Shown: one piece after another, positions 34,388-43,120 of the stretch
Layout of the letters: every line of letters starts with the position of its first letter
How positions within the stretch are numbered: position 1 is the first letter of the stretch
Assembly (NCBI GenBank): GCA_023386795.1
Contig: JAEWJB010000158.1
Location: 1 to 64,000 of the forward strand
DNA: 64,000 bases
Direction: 5' to 3'
DNA from: Pseudomonadota bacterium
GTDB taxonomy: Bacteria; Pseudomonadota; Gammaproteobacteria; Xanthomonadales; Xanthomonadaceae
Translations under genes and position numbers: made by a program
The notes under the pieces: model-generated
The model's input: the letters and a program-made list of their open reading frames with translations, nothing else
Told to the model about the DNA's origin: nothing
The model's database searches: none

Positions 34388-35005
34388 TCAGCGCGAGAGC
34401 GCGCGCCGCGCGGTCGGCAGCGCCTGCTGCGCCCAGTGCGCGTACATCGCGGCGGAAGGGTGCAGCCCGTCGTCGGCGAGCATGGCGATGTCCTCGGCCT
34501 GCGCGCGGCTGGCCGCGGTGATCTCGACAAAGGCCACGCCCGCCTGCACGCAGACATCGGCGGCGGCGGCATTGAACGCGTCGATCTCGCGCGCCACCCC
34601 GTCCGCGTCGCGGCCCTGCTGGCGGGCGAAGGGGGTACGGCCCCAGTCGGGGATCGATACCACCACCACGCGCGACACGTCGCCGCCCGCGAATCCGATC
34701 GCCTGGTCGAGCAGTTCGCCGAATTGCGAGCGATAGGTGTCCAGCGGCCAGCCCCGATACTGGTTGTTCACCCCGATGGCGAGGCTGACCAGCGCATACG
34801 GGCCCACCGGCGCGGCAGCGGCGATGCCGGCCTGCAACTCGTCGGTGGTCCAGCCGGTGGTGGCGATGTAGTGGGGTGCGTCCAGCGCGAAGCCTTCGGC
34901 ACTTAGCCGGGCGGCCAGCTGTGCCGGCCAGCGCCCGTCTTCGGCGACCCCTTCGCCGATGGTGTAGGAGTCGCCCAGCGCGAGGAACCGCGCGGCACCG
35001 CTCAT
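34388..35005 (-). CDS. SGNH/GDSL hydrolase
   Basis: A 205-residue lipase/esterase-fold protein with no signal peptide. Blocks FLALGDSYTIGEG (nucleophile Ser), ALVSLAIGVNNQYRG (oxyanion Asn) and DDGLHPSAAMY (catalytic Asp and His) are all present. The substrate is unknown. Its start overlaps the stop of the aminotransferase gene by four bases (ATGA), indicating an operon. Confidence 0.88.
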   Translation of the reverse strand: MSGAARFLALGDSYTIGEGVAEDGRWPAQLAARLSAEGFALDAPHYIATTGWTTDELQAGIAAAAPVGPYALVSLAIGVNNQYRGWPLDTYRSQFGELLDQAIGFAGGDVSRVVVVSIPDWGRTPFARQQGRDADGVAREIDAFNAAAADVCVQAGVAFVEITAASRAQAEDIAMLADDGLHPSAAMYAHWAQQALPTARRALSR

Positions 35006-36273
35006 GCGGCGCTGCGCGGCTTCAGCGGCACGACCTTCTGCGCCGTCTCGGCGCGGCGGGCCAGGGCCCGGTCGATGCGCGCGAAGACGTCGCGCATCAC
35101 CGAGGCTTCCGGCAGCAGGGTGACGCGGAAGTGGTTGCGATAGGGCACGTTGAAGCTCGAGCCCGGCACGACCAGCACGCCTTCCTCGTTCATCAGGTCC
35201 AGTGCGAAGGCATGGTCGTCGAAGCCACGCGCCGCGTGCCCGACCACCGCCGGGAAGGCGTAGAGCGCCCCGGCCGGCTTCACCAGCGAAAGGTGCTCGC
35301 TCGCCTCGCAGGCCTCGATCACCGCGCGGCGGGTTTCATACAGGCGGCCGCCCGGCGCGGTGAGCTCGGAGATGGTGTCCACGCCGTTCACCGCCGCCAC
35401 GATGGCGTATTGCCCCGGCACGTTGGCGCACAGGCGCAGCGCGCCCAGCAGGTCCAGCGCGTTGCGGAAATCGTGCACGCGCTCGGCATCGCCGGAGAGC
35501 AGCGCCCAGCCCACGCGCCAGCCGCAGGCGCGGTGCACCTTGGACAGGCCGCTGAAGGTCACGCAGGGATGATCGCCGGCCAGCGGCGCGACCGGCTGGA
35601 AGGTGGCGTCGTCGTAGAGGATCTGGTCGTAGATCTCGTCCACCAGCAGCAGCAAGTCATGCTTGCGTGCGACGGCAACGATCTTCTCCAGCAGCTCGCG
35701 CGGGTAGCTCGCGCCGCTGGGGTTGTTGGGGTTGATCAGCACGATGGCGCGCGTGCGCGAGGACACCAGTGCCTCGATCTCGACCGGGTCGGGCTGGAAG
35801 CCGTTTTCCGGGGCGCAGCGGTAGTACACCGGGCGGCCGTCGTTGAGGATCGTGGAAGCCGACCACAGCGGGTAGTCCGGCGAAGGCACCAGCACTTCGT
35901 CGCCCGGGTTGAGCAGCGCCCGCAGCGCCAGGTCGATCAGCTCGCTGACGCCGTTGCCCAGGAAGATGCGGTCCGGGTGCGCATCCGGGTGCTGGCGGCG
36001 CGCGTAACACTCGGCGATCGCCTCGCGCGCCACCGGCAGGCCCTGCTGGTGGGTGTAGGGATCGGTGCGGCCCATGTCGTCGGCGATGGCGCGCTGCAGG
36101 TGTTCCGGGGCACGGAAGCCGAACGCGCCGGGGTTGCCGATGTTGAGCTTGATGAGCTTGCGGCCCTGCGCCTCCAGGTCCCGGGCTCGCCGCGCCAGTT
36201 CGCCCCGGATCTCGTAGCGGACTTCGGACAGGCGCTCGCGGATGGCGAGCGGCTTCAGCGGCGGATTGGACAT
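35002..36273 (-). CDS. class I/II aminotransferase (alanine-aminotransferase-like)
   Basis: A 423-residue PLP-dependent aminotransferase. The PLP lysine is in FSGLSKVHRACGWRVGW; INPNNPSG (cofactor-binding Asn) and VDEIYDQILYDD are also intact. It most resembles AlaA-type glutamate-pyruvate transaminases of proteobacteria. The start at 36273 (MSNPPLKPLAIRERLSEVRYEIRG) matches family N-termini; a longer frame to 36552 is not protein-like. It is divergent from rsgA. Confidence 0.9.
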   Translation of the reverse strand: MSNPPLKPLAIRERLSEVRYEIRGELARRARDLEAQGRKLIKLNIGNPGAFGFRAPEHLQRAIADDMGRTDPYTHQQGLPVAREAIAECYARRQHPDAHPDRIFLGNGVSELIDLALRALLNPGDEVLVPSPDYPLWSASTILNDGRPVYYRCAPENGFQPDPVEIEALVSSRTRAIVLINPNNPSGASYPRELLEKIVAVARKHDLLLLVDEIYDQILYDDATFQPVAPLAGDHPCVTFSGLSKVHRACGWRVGWALLSGDAERVHDFRNALDLLGALRLCANVPGQYAIVAAVNGVDTISELTAPGGRLYETRRAVIEACEASEHLSLVKPAGALYAFPAVVGHAARGFDDHAFALDLMNEEGVLVVPGSSFNVPYRNHFRVTLLPEASVMRDVFARIDRALARRAETAQKVVPLKPRSAA

Positions 36274-36428
36274 GGCGGTGGTGGACGGGGCCGTAGGGGC
36301 GTGGAAGCCGCATGGTAGCCCAATTGCAGCGGTGCGGCAGGGCAAAAACGCCATGCGTGGCGAGGACTTGCCGGCCAGGGGGCAAGGGCCCGGCGAGGGC
36401 CCCGGGCGACTGCGACGCGGCCAGCGCC

Positions 36429-36441
36429 TAGAATCGCCGGA
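36429..36441 (+). promoter_or_regulatory. -10 element giving a possibly leaderless rsgA mRNA
   Basis: TAGAAT (36429-36434) is six bases before the ATG at 36441, so transcription would start at or next to the start codon. There is no Shine-Dalgarno sequence. No good -35 was found. Confidence 0.4.
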
Positions 36442-37565
36442 TGACAGATGCTTCCCTCGACTTCGACGCGTTGCGCGTGATCGGCTGGCCCTGGCCAGGC
36501 CCGCCCGCCGAGCCGGCCTGGCAGGCCCTGCTGGATGCCCATCCGGCCGCACGCCCGGCGCGTGTCATCGAGCAGCATCGCTCCGGCTACGTGGTGGCCG
36601 ATGCGCCGGAGGCGGCGATCAAGGCCGAGTCCCCGCCGGAATGGCAACGCCCCCCGGGCTTCAAGAAAGGCCACGCGCCGGCGCACGAGCGCGCCGCGGT
36701 GGGCGACTGGGTGCTGCTGGAGGGCAAGCGCATCGTGGCACTGCTGCCGCGGCGCACGGCGATCAAGCGCGGCGCGGCCGGCGAGCATTACCAGCAACAA
36801 GTGATCGCGGCGAACATCGATGCGGTGTTCATCGTCTGCGGCCTGGATGCCGATTTCAATCCGCGCCGCATCGAACGCTACCGCCTGCTGGTGGGCAGCG
36901 GCGGCGCCGAGCCGGTGGTGGTGCTGACCAAGGCCGATACCGGCACCGACGTGCCGGGCGCGGTCGCCGCGCTGGTGGAGCTGGCCGCGCAGCATGTCGC
37001 CGTGCGGGCGGTGAACGCGCGCGACCCGCACAGCGTCTCCTCGCTGGCGCCGTGGCTGGGGCCGGGCAAGACCGTGGTACTGGTGGGCTCTTCGGGCGCT
37101 GGCAAATCCACGCTGACCAACACGTTGCTGGGCGAGGAGCGCATGCGTACCGGCGCGGTGCGCGACAGCGATTCGCGCGGCCGCCATACCACCACGTTCC
37201 GCTCGCTGATGACGCTGCCTTCGGGCGCCTGCGTGATCGACACGCCCGGCATGCGCGAGCTCAAGCCGACCGGCGAGGAAGACCTGGCCGACGGCGGTTT
37301 CGCCGATATCGAAGCGCTCGCCGCGCAATGCCGCTTCCGCGATTGTTCGCACGGCGCCGAGCCGGGCTGCGCGGTGCGCGCCGCCATCGAGAGGGGCGAA
37401 CTCGATCCGGCGCGCCTGGCCAATTACCTCAAGCTGCGCGATGAAGTGGCCGGCGCGGCCGACAAGCTCGCCACGCGGCTCGCTCAGAAGGCCGAGACGC
37501 GCGCACCGGGCAAGGGGCCGGGCAAGGCGGCCCCCAGGCGCCCGGACGGGAAAGCCCGCCGGTGA
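36441..37565 (+). CDS. rsgA: ribosome small-subunit-dependent GTPase RsgA
   Basis: A 374-residue circularly permuted GTPase that checks maturation of the 30S ribosomal subunit. An N-terminal OB-fold precedes the G domain, in which G4 (LTKAD) comes before G1 (GSSGAGKSTLTNTLLG) and G3 (DTPGMREL). The C-terminal zinc-binding motif CRFRDCSHGAEPGC follows. The C-terminal tail is basic. Its stop overlaps the next gene's GTG start, so the QEGLA protein is probably co-expressed. Confidence 0.95.
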   Translation: MTDASLDFDALRVIGWPWPGPPAEPAWQALLDAHPAARPARVIEQHRSGYVVADAPEAAIKAESPPEWQRPPGFKKGHAPAHERAAVGDWVLLEGKRIVALLPRRTAIKRGAAGEHYQQQVIAANIDAVFIVCGLDADFNPRRIERYRLLVGSGGAEPVVVLTKADTGTDVPGAVAALVELAAQHVAVRAVNARDPHSVSSLAPWLGPGKTVVLVGSSGAGKSTLTNTLLGEERMRTGAVRDSDSRGRHTTTFRSLMTLPSGACVIDTPGMRELKPTGEEDLADGGFADIEALAAQCRFRDCSHGAEPGCAVRAAIERGELDPARLANYLKLRDEVAGAADKLATRLAQKAETRAPGKGPGKAAPRRPDGKARR

Positions 37566-38830
37566 GCATGGCCGACCCCGCCCTGGCCCGCCACGCGGCG
37601 CTGGACGCGCGGATGGTGGCGGCGGTGCGCGGCATCCGCCTGCTCGGCCTGACCAGCTGGCCGTCCTCTTTGCAGGCGCCCTTCCTGGAAAGCGTCGCAC
37701 GCGGCAAACCGCGGCTGCCGCAGGTCGAGTATCCAAGGCTGGACTTCACCGAGGTGCGGCGCGAGCTGGCCGCCATTGCCGCCGAAGCCGATCCGCAATA
37801 TCCCCTGGGCGCCTACCTGCGCGCCTCGATCCACAGCTGGGACCTGGCCGCCGCCTTGCTGGAATCGCTCGGCACCGCGGCCGCGGGCGAGTATTCGGCG
37901 CAGTTGTTCGGCCTTCCCGACGACCCGATGCCCGGGCAGGGGCCGAGTACGCGCGAGGCGGCGCGGCACTTCATCCAGATCGCGCGCGAACTGGACAACG
38001 AACTGCTAGCGCCCGAGGAGCAGGTGCCGGTCTCGGCCACCGCCCTGCAGTTGCAGTTGCAGAGCGACCTGGACGACTTCTTCGACACGCGCATGATCAC
38101 CGTCGAGCTGGACCCGGACCTCATCGCCAAGGCCGCCGCCGGCGCGCACCGCATCCGCCTGCGCAGCGGCGCGATGTTCAGCGACTACGACCGCGCGCAG
38201 CTGTTCCACCACGAAGCGCTGGTGCATTCGCTCACCGCGCTCAACGGACGCGAGCAGGTGCACCTGCCGAGCCTGGCGCTGTCCTCGCCGCGCGTGACCG
38301 CCACGCAGGAAGGGCTGGCGACGTTCGCCGAACAAATCACCGGCAGCATCGACATCGAGCGGATGAAGCGCATCAGCCTGCGCATCGAGGCGGTGGCGAT
38401 GGCGCGCGAGGGTGCGGACTTCATCCAGGTGTTCGACTACTTCCGCCAGGCCGGACAGAACGCGCAGGAAAGTTTCGCCTCCGCCCAGCGCGTGTTCCGC
38501 GGCGTGCCACCCAGTGGCGGACACGCCTTCAGCAAGGACACGGTGTACTTGCGCGGCCTGGTGGCCGTGCACACCTTCTTCCGCCAGGCACTGCAGCAGG
38601 ACGAACTGCGCCTGTGCCGCTGGCTGTTCGCCGGCAAGATGGCGCTGGAGGACGTGGCGCCCTTCGCGCCGCTGTTCGAAGCGGGCGTGCTGGCGCCGCC
38701 GCGATGGCTGCCGCGCTGGGTCAGCCGCGCCAGCGGGCTGGCCGGGATGCTGGCGTTCTCGCTGTTCGCCAACCGCATCCGCATGGATCGGCTGGCGGGC
38801 TTCGACCTGCAGCCCGCGCCACCGCCTTGA
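37562..38830 (+). CDS. QEGLA-motif (DUF1704) protein
   Basis: A 422-residue protein of the DUF1704 family, annotated elsewhere as 'flavohemoglobin expression-modulating QEGLA motif protein'. It has the metallopeptidase-like HHEALVHSLT and the diagnostic QEGLATFAEQ, consistent with a tyrosine-carboxypeptidase-type zinc enzyme fold. The true substrate is unknown. The GTG at 37562 overlaps the stop of rsgA (GTGA); an ATG two codons later is an alternative. It ends three bases before the convergent CitMHS transporter. Confidence 0.85.
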   Translation: MSMADPALARHAALDARMVAAVRGIRLLGLTSWPSSLQAPFLESVARGKPRLPQVEYPRLDFTEVRRELAAIAAEADPQYPLGAYLRASIHSWDLAAALLESLGTAAAGEYSAQLFGLPDDPMPGQGPSTREAARHFIQIARELDNELLAPEEQVPVSATALQLQLQSDLDDFFDTRMITVELDPDLIAKAAAGAHRIRLRSGAMFSDYDRAQLFHHEALVHSLTALNGREQVHLPSLALSSPRVTATQEGLATFAEQITGSIDIERMKRISLRIEAVAMAREGADFIQVFDYFRQAGQNAQESFASAQRVFRGVPPSGGHAFSKDTVYLRGLVAVHTFFRQALQQDELRLCRWLFAGKMALEDVAPFAPLFEAGVLAPPRWLPRWVSRASGLAGMLAFSLFANRIRMDRLAGFDLQPAPPP

Positions 38831-38833
38831 GCC

Positions 38834-40171
38834 TCAGCGCGTGCCCACCCACGGGAACAGCCCCAGCGCGAGCGAGGCCAGCAGCAGTACCGCACACACC
38901 AGCACCGCCCATTTCAGCGTGAAGCGCTGGAAGTCGGCGAAGTCCACCCGGGTCAAGGCGACCAGCAAATAGGTGGCCGGTACCAGCGGGCTGAGCAGGT
39001 GCACCGGCTGGCCGATCAGCGAGGCGCGCGCCATCTGCAGCGGGGTGATGCCGTAGTGCGAGCCCGCCTCCGCAAGCACCGGCAACACACCGAAATAGAA
39101 CGCGTCGTTGGACATGAAGAAGGTGAAGGGCAGGCTGGCCACCGCGGTGATGACCGCCAGGTATGGCCCCAGCGACTCCGGCAGCACCGCCAGGAAGCTG
39201 CGGCTCATCGCCTCCACCATGCCCGTGTGCTGGAGGATGCCGGTGAAGATGCCGGCCGCGAAGATCACCGACACCACCGGCAACACGTTGCCGGCATGGT
39301 GGATGACGCGCCGCCGCTGCTCGGCCAGGTCGCGATAGTTGATCAATACCGCCAGCGCGAAGCCGGTCATGAACAGCACCGACATCGGCAGCAGGCCCAT
39401 CACCAGCCCGGTCATCAGCGCCACGGTCAGCGCGGCATTGATCCAGCGCAGGCGCGGCCGCTTCAACGCGCTCACCGCGGGGTCCTCGACGTCTTCGCCC
39501 GTGCCGTGCGGCGGCACGGCTGCGGCCGTCTCCAGCGTCAAGTACCCGAGCCGGCGGCGTTCGCGCAGCCCCAGCCACCAGGCGAACCCGGCAATGCCGA
39601 CCAGCGCCACGATCATGACCGGGATGAACGGCAGGAAGACTTCCGTGGGGTCCACTTGCAGCGCGGTGGCGGCGCGCGCGGTGGGGCCGCCCCACGGGGT
39701 GAGATTCATCACGCCGCTGCACAGCATGGTGACCCCGGCCAGCTTGAGCGTATCCATGCGCAGGCGCTGGTAGACCGGCAGCATCGCCGAGACGGTGATC
39801 ATGTAGGTGGTCGAGCCATCGCCATCCAGGCCGATCAGCATCGCCAGCACCGCGTTGCCGACCACGATGCGCGCCGGGTCGTGTCCGACGAGGCGCAGGA
39901 TCAGGCCGATCATCGGGTCGAACAGGCCGGCGTCTATCATGATCCCGAAGTAGAGCACCGCGAACATCAGCATCACGGCGGTGGGCGCGATGCGGCTGAT
40001 GCCGTCGACCATCATGTCCTTCAGCGGCATCGTGAAGCCGCCGACCATTGCGCTGGCCAGCAGCGCGAAGGCGATGGGCACCAGGATCAGCGCCACCAGC
40101 GGCGACAGGCGGCGGGCCATGATCAGACCCATGAACACCACCACCATGCCGTAACCGAGCAAGGTCAGCAT
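38834..40171 (-). CDS. CitMHS-family citrate/cation symporter
   Basis: A 445-residue inner-membrane transporter with about twelve hydrophobic helices, of the CitMHS family that imports metal-citrate complexes with protons. Characteristic stretches include GLDGDGSTTYMITVSAMLP and MNLTPWGGPTARAAT. It follows a porin gene on the same strand after about 200 bases, so an outer-membrane plus inner-membrane citrate route is likely. An eight-base-arm stem (40259-40266 with 40286-40293) lies in that gap. Confidence 0.9.
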   Translation of the reverse strand: MLTLLGYGMVVVFMGLIMARRLSPLVALILVPIAFALLASAMVGGFTMPLKDMMVDGISRIAPTAVMLMFAVLYFGIMIDAGLFDPMIGLILRLVGHDPARIVVGNAVLAMLIGLDGDGSTTYMITVSAMLPVYQRLRMDTLKLAGVTMLCSGVMNLTPWGGPTARAATALQVDPTEVFLPFIPVMIVALVGIAGFAWWLGLRERRRLGYLTLETAAAVPPHGTGEDVEDPAVSALKRPRLRWINAALTVALMTGLVMGLLPMSVLFMTGFALAVLINYRDLAEQRRRVIHHAGNVLPVVSVIFAAGIFTGILQHTGMVEAMSRSFLAVLPESLGPYLAVITAVASLPFTFFMSNDAFYFGVLPVLAEAGSHYGITPLQMARASLIGQPVHLLSPLVPATYLLVALTRVDFADFQRFTLKWAVLVCAVLLLASLALGLFPWVGTR

Positions 40172-40373
40172 GCGGCACCCCGCGTCGGGCGCGTCCGGTG
40201 ACGACGGGGATGGCGCCGCGCCCGACGGGCGGCCCCGTGGCTTGCATGTGTCATGTCACCCTCCCAGGTGCAGGCTGTATGGCTGTGGGAGGGAGACTGG
40301 AATCTCGCCGGAACGCGCGCTGCCGCGGATCGGCATGAACGGCCGAACCGTATGAATATTCCAACGCGCCCGA

Positions 40374-41540
40374 TCAGAAGTCGTATTGGACCCGCAGCGT
40401 GGCCGCACGCGTGCGATCGAGCGTGCGATCGATGCGGCGGTCGCGGTTATGGCTCTGGATGAGGTCGAGCATCACGCGTACGTTCTTCGGCATGTACCAG
40501 TTGGCGCCGAGCGTCAGCGCTTCCATGCGGCGGCTGGTCAGGCCCGGGCCGTGGGCGAGGCGCTGGTCCGCCCACAGCGTGTCGTAACGCAACGCCAGCT
40601 CCACGGCGCCGGCGCGATGGCGGGGCGGGGTGATGCGGCTGAAGCGCGCGCCTTTTGCGTCGTAGGCGCGCGACTCGCCGGTGAGGAACACCCCGAGCAT
40701 CGCGTACGCGCCCTGCAGGTCGCCCTGCTGCAGGCCGTCGCGGAAACGCGCGCCACTCCATTCGCCCTGCCACGACCAGCGGCCGCGTAACCGCGCGTAT
40801 TCGAGCGCCCACTTGTCCACGTCGGTATCGCGGCCGGCGGAGAAGTCGATCAGCGTCATGCGGCTGTTGTCGGCGAGATGGCCCGCCGGGCGCGGGCGAA
40901 TCTTCAGCGCGGGGTGGCCGGGTGCGCCGGGCCGGTCGTGGCGCTCGTGGATGAGCGACAGGCCCAGATGCAGCATGTCGTCGTCCCCGCGCACGCGCGC
41001 CCAGGTCGCGCGGCCGGCCAGGCCCTGGCCCTTGTTCGCGGTCACGTCGATGCTTTCCAGTGAGTACGCGCTGGCCGCCCAGGTGGTGGCGCCGACCTGA
41101 TGCTGCCAGCCCAGCCCGAGGCGGTACTGCGGCGCGAGCGTGGACGCCGCCATGCCACGCTCCATGAACATGCCGTAGTTCGAGCCGGTGCGGTCGTCGA
41201 GCATGTAGTGTTGCTTGAACTGGCCCAGGGTGAAGCGACCGGCCGCGGGCGTGTCCAGGATGACGTACATGTCGCGCGCGAGCAGGTCGTGCGGGTCGGC
41301 GAAATCGCCTTCGACCTTGTACTTCAGCGCGAGCAGCCGCCCCGACACCGACAGCCACGCGCGCCGCACCTCGGTGCCGTCGGGATTGGGCGTGCCGCGG
41401 TCGTCGTTGTCGAACGCGGCCGCGTCCAGGTGCAGGCGGCCGCCCAGCCGCGCGCTGACCGGGCCATCGCTGGCATGGGCGCAGGCGGTGGCGGAGAACA
41501 ACAGCAAGCTCGCCCAGGGGCGAAGGAGTACGTGCGACAT
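40374..41540 (-). CDS. OprO/P-type porin
   Basis: A 388-residue outer-membrane beta-barrel with a signal peptide (MSHVLLRPWASLLLFSATACAHA) and a C-terminal phenylalanine (LRVQYDF). The pattern LKYKVEGDFADPHDLLARDMY...FTLGQFKQHYMLDD is typical of the phosphate-selective porin O/P family, though substrate is not fixed by family. Upstream of a CitMHS transporter it probably passes citrate or related anions. The start at 41540 gives the signal peptide; the open frame to 42233 is antisense to the regulator gene. Confidence 0.88.
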   Translation of the reverse strand: MSHVLLRPWASLLLFSATACAHASDGPVSARLGGRLHLDAAAFDNDDRGTPNPDGTEVRRAWLSVSGRLLALKYKVEGDFADPHDLLARDMYVILDTPAAGRFTLGQFKQHYMLDDRTGSNYGMFMERGMAASTLAPQYRLGLGWQHQVGATTWAASAYSLESIDVTANKGQGLAGRATWARVRGDDDMLHLGLSLIHERHDRPGAPGHPALKIRPRPAGHLADNSRMTLIDFSAGRDTDVDKWALEYARLRGRWSWQGEWSGARFRDGLQQGDLQGAYAMLGVFLTGESRAYDAKGARFSRITPPRHRAGAVELALRYDTLWADQRLAHGPGLTSRRMEALTLGANWYMPKNVRVMLDLIQSHNRDRRIDRTLDRTRAATLRVQYDF

Positions 41541-41628
41541 GGCGCCTTCCGTGCAGAGCTGAGGAAGGGCCGAGGCTAGGAAGGCGCGTGACGCCGCTCC
41601 GCACCGAAACTGCGTGAACCGCCGGTTC

Positions 41629-41644
41629 GTTGGAATAATCCAAC
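41629..41644. promoter_or_regulatory. palindrome in porin/LuxR-regulator divergent region
   Basis: GTTGGA-ATAA-TCCAAC, a perfect six-base-arm dyad, lies 30 bases before the response regulator start. A half site ATTCCAAC near 40358 precedes the CitMHS gene. It is a candidate site for this regulator. Confidence 0.35.
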
Positions 41645-41673
41645 CGCTGCACCCGCGTGGCAGACTGTCGTCC

Positions 41674-42312
41674 ATGCCCGGACCCACCCTGCTTGTCGCC
41701 GACGACCATCCGCTGTTCCGCGCGGCGGTCATCCACGTGCTGCGCGAGGCGCTGCCGGAAGCCCGCATGCTGGAGGCCTCCAGCGCTGCCACGCTGGGCC
41801 AGATGCTTGGCCAGCACGCGGAAACCGACCTGGTCCTGCTCGACCTGGCCATGCCTGGCGCGCGCGGCTTCTCCGCGCTGCTGCACGTGCGCGGCGAATA
41901 CCCCGAAGTGCCGGTGGTGGTGATTTCCTCCAATGACCACCCGCGGGTGATCCGCCGCGCGCAGCAGTTCGGCGCAGCCGGCTTCATTCCCAAGTCGGCG
42001 CCGCCGGAAGCCATTGCCACCGCGGTGTCCGCGGTATTGGAGGGCGGCAGCGCGTTCCCGCCGATGCAGGTGGAGCGCTCCGAGGCCGATGCGCACCTGG
42101 CGGCCCGCCTCGCCCAGCTCACCCCGCAGCAGTTCCGCGTGCTGTTGTGCCTGGCCGATGGCCTGCTCAACAAGCAGATCGCCCACCAGCTGGGCCTGGC
42201 CGAGAACACGGTAAAGGTGCACGTCACCGCCATCCTGAAGAAGCTCGACTGCTACAGCCGCACCCAGGCGGCAGTGCTGGTGAAGGCACTGGAGCCGGAA
42301 AGCACGCCGTAG
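41674..42312 (+). CDS. LuxR-family response regulator (ErdR-like)
   Basis: A 212-residue response regulator: receiver domain with LLVADDHPLF and phospho-acceptor LVLLDLAMPGARG, then a C-terminal LuxR helix-turn-helix (LTPQQFRVLLCLADGLLNKQIAHQLGLAENTVKVH). It resembles regulators partnered with NahK/ErcS'-type hybrid kinases, and one such kinase is encoded 0.8 kb away. It is divergent from the porin-CitMHS genes. It probably controls the organic-acid uptake genes around it; that is inference from context. Confidence 0.88.
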   Translation: MPGPTLLVADDHPLFRAAVIHVLREALPEARMLEASSAATLGQMLGQHAETDLVLLDLAMPGARGFSALLHVRGEYPEVPVVVISSNDHPRVIRRAQQFGAAGFIPKSAPPEAIATAVSAVLEGGSAFPPMQVERSEADAHLAARLAQLTPQQFRVLLCLADGLLNKQIAHQLGLAENTVKVHVTAILKKLDCYSRTQAAVLVKALEPESTP

Positions 42313-42397
42313 CCACGCTGCGAGCGATGCAGTTTCAAGGCTGACAACGCCTGGGCAATGGCCAACGCTGCACGGGTCAAGGCGGCGGAAGCGACCC

Positions 42398-43111
42398 ATG
42401 TCCCCCAGCAGACGAAACCGCAACGCTGTCCCGGCATGGCGGCGTATCGCGCAGGTGCTCGCCGGCGAGATCCGCGAGGCCCGCTGGCGCGATGGCCACC
42501 GCCTGCCATCGGCCACGCGGCTGGCCGAACGCTTCGGCGTGCATCGCCACACGCTGCGCAAGAGCCTGGCCTGGCTGCGCGCCGAAGGGCTGCTGCAGCC
42601 ACAGGGCATGCGCGCCTGCGTGCCGCGCCTGCCGGTGCCGCTGCCGGATTGCCTGTTCCTGCCCGAACACCTGCGTGCACAGGGCATGGCCGCGCGCTGC
42701 GCGCTGCTTGCCTGCGCCACGGTCACCGCCCTGCCGCAAGCCCTGCAAGCCTGCGTGCCCTGCCAGTGGACCGGGCCGTTGCTCCACCTGGCCTACGAAG
42801 TCGCGGCTGACGGCCACCCCATCGCGGTCACCGAGGCGTGGTTGCCGGCTGGCGAGTTCACCGGCCTGAGCATGCACCTGGCGCAGGGCATGGGACTGGG
42901 CGCCGCATTGCGACATTGCGGGATGCGGCCAGCCTCGCGGCGGCACGGCTGGGTGGCGGCGGGGCCGGAGCGCATCACCGCGCTGGCGGCCGAGGCGGTG
43001 GCACCCGATCTCTCGTTGCTCGCCTGCATGCTGGCGCTGGACGAACGAGGTTCGCCCTTGAAGGTCTGCCTACACCACCTGGATGCCGGCCGGGTACGCC
43101 TGCTGGTCTGA
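42398..43111 (+). CDS. GntR/HutC-family (PhnF-like) regulator with UTRA domain
   Basis: A 237-residue regulator: an N-terminal GntR winged helix (WRRIAQVLAGEIREARWRDGHRLPSATRLAERFGVHRHTLRKSL, in segments) and a C-terminal UTRA-type ligand domain. The helix-turn-helix resembles PhnF, but no phosphonate genes are present, so an organic acid or phosphate signal is possible. The UTRA part is shorter and more cysteine-rich than usual. It ends nine bases before the convergent histidine kinase gene. Confidence 0.8.
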   Translation: MSPSRRNRNAVPAWRRIAQVLAGEIREARWRDGHRLPSATRLAERFGVHRHTLRKSLAWLRAEGLLQPQGMRACVPRLPVPLPDCLFLPEHLRAQGMAARCALLACATVTALPQALQACVPCQWTGPLLHLAYEVAADGHPIAVTEAWLPAGEFTGLSMHLAQGMGLGAALRHCGMRPASRRHGWVAAGPERITALAAEAVAPDLSLLACMLALDERGSPLKVCLHHLDAGRVRLLV

Positions 43112-43120
43112 GCGCTGCCT

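Noticed and set aside
42398..43111. Phosphonate metabolism locus suggested by the PhnF-like regulator
   Set aside because: No phn lyase, kinase or transporter genes are in the window.
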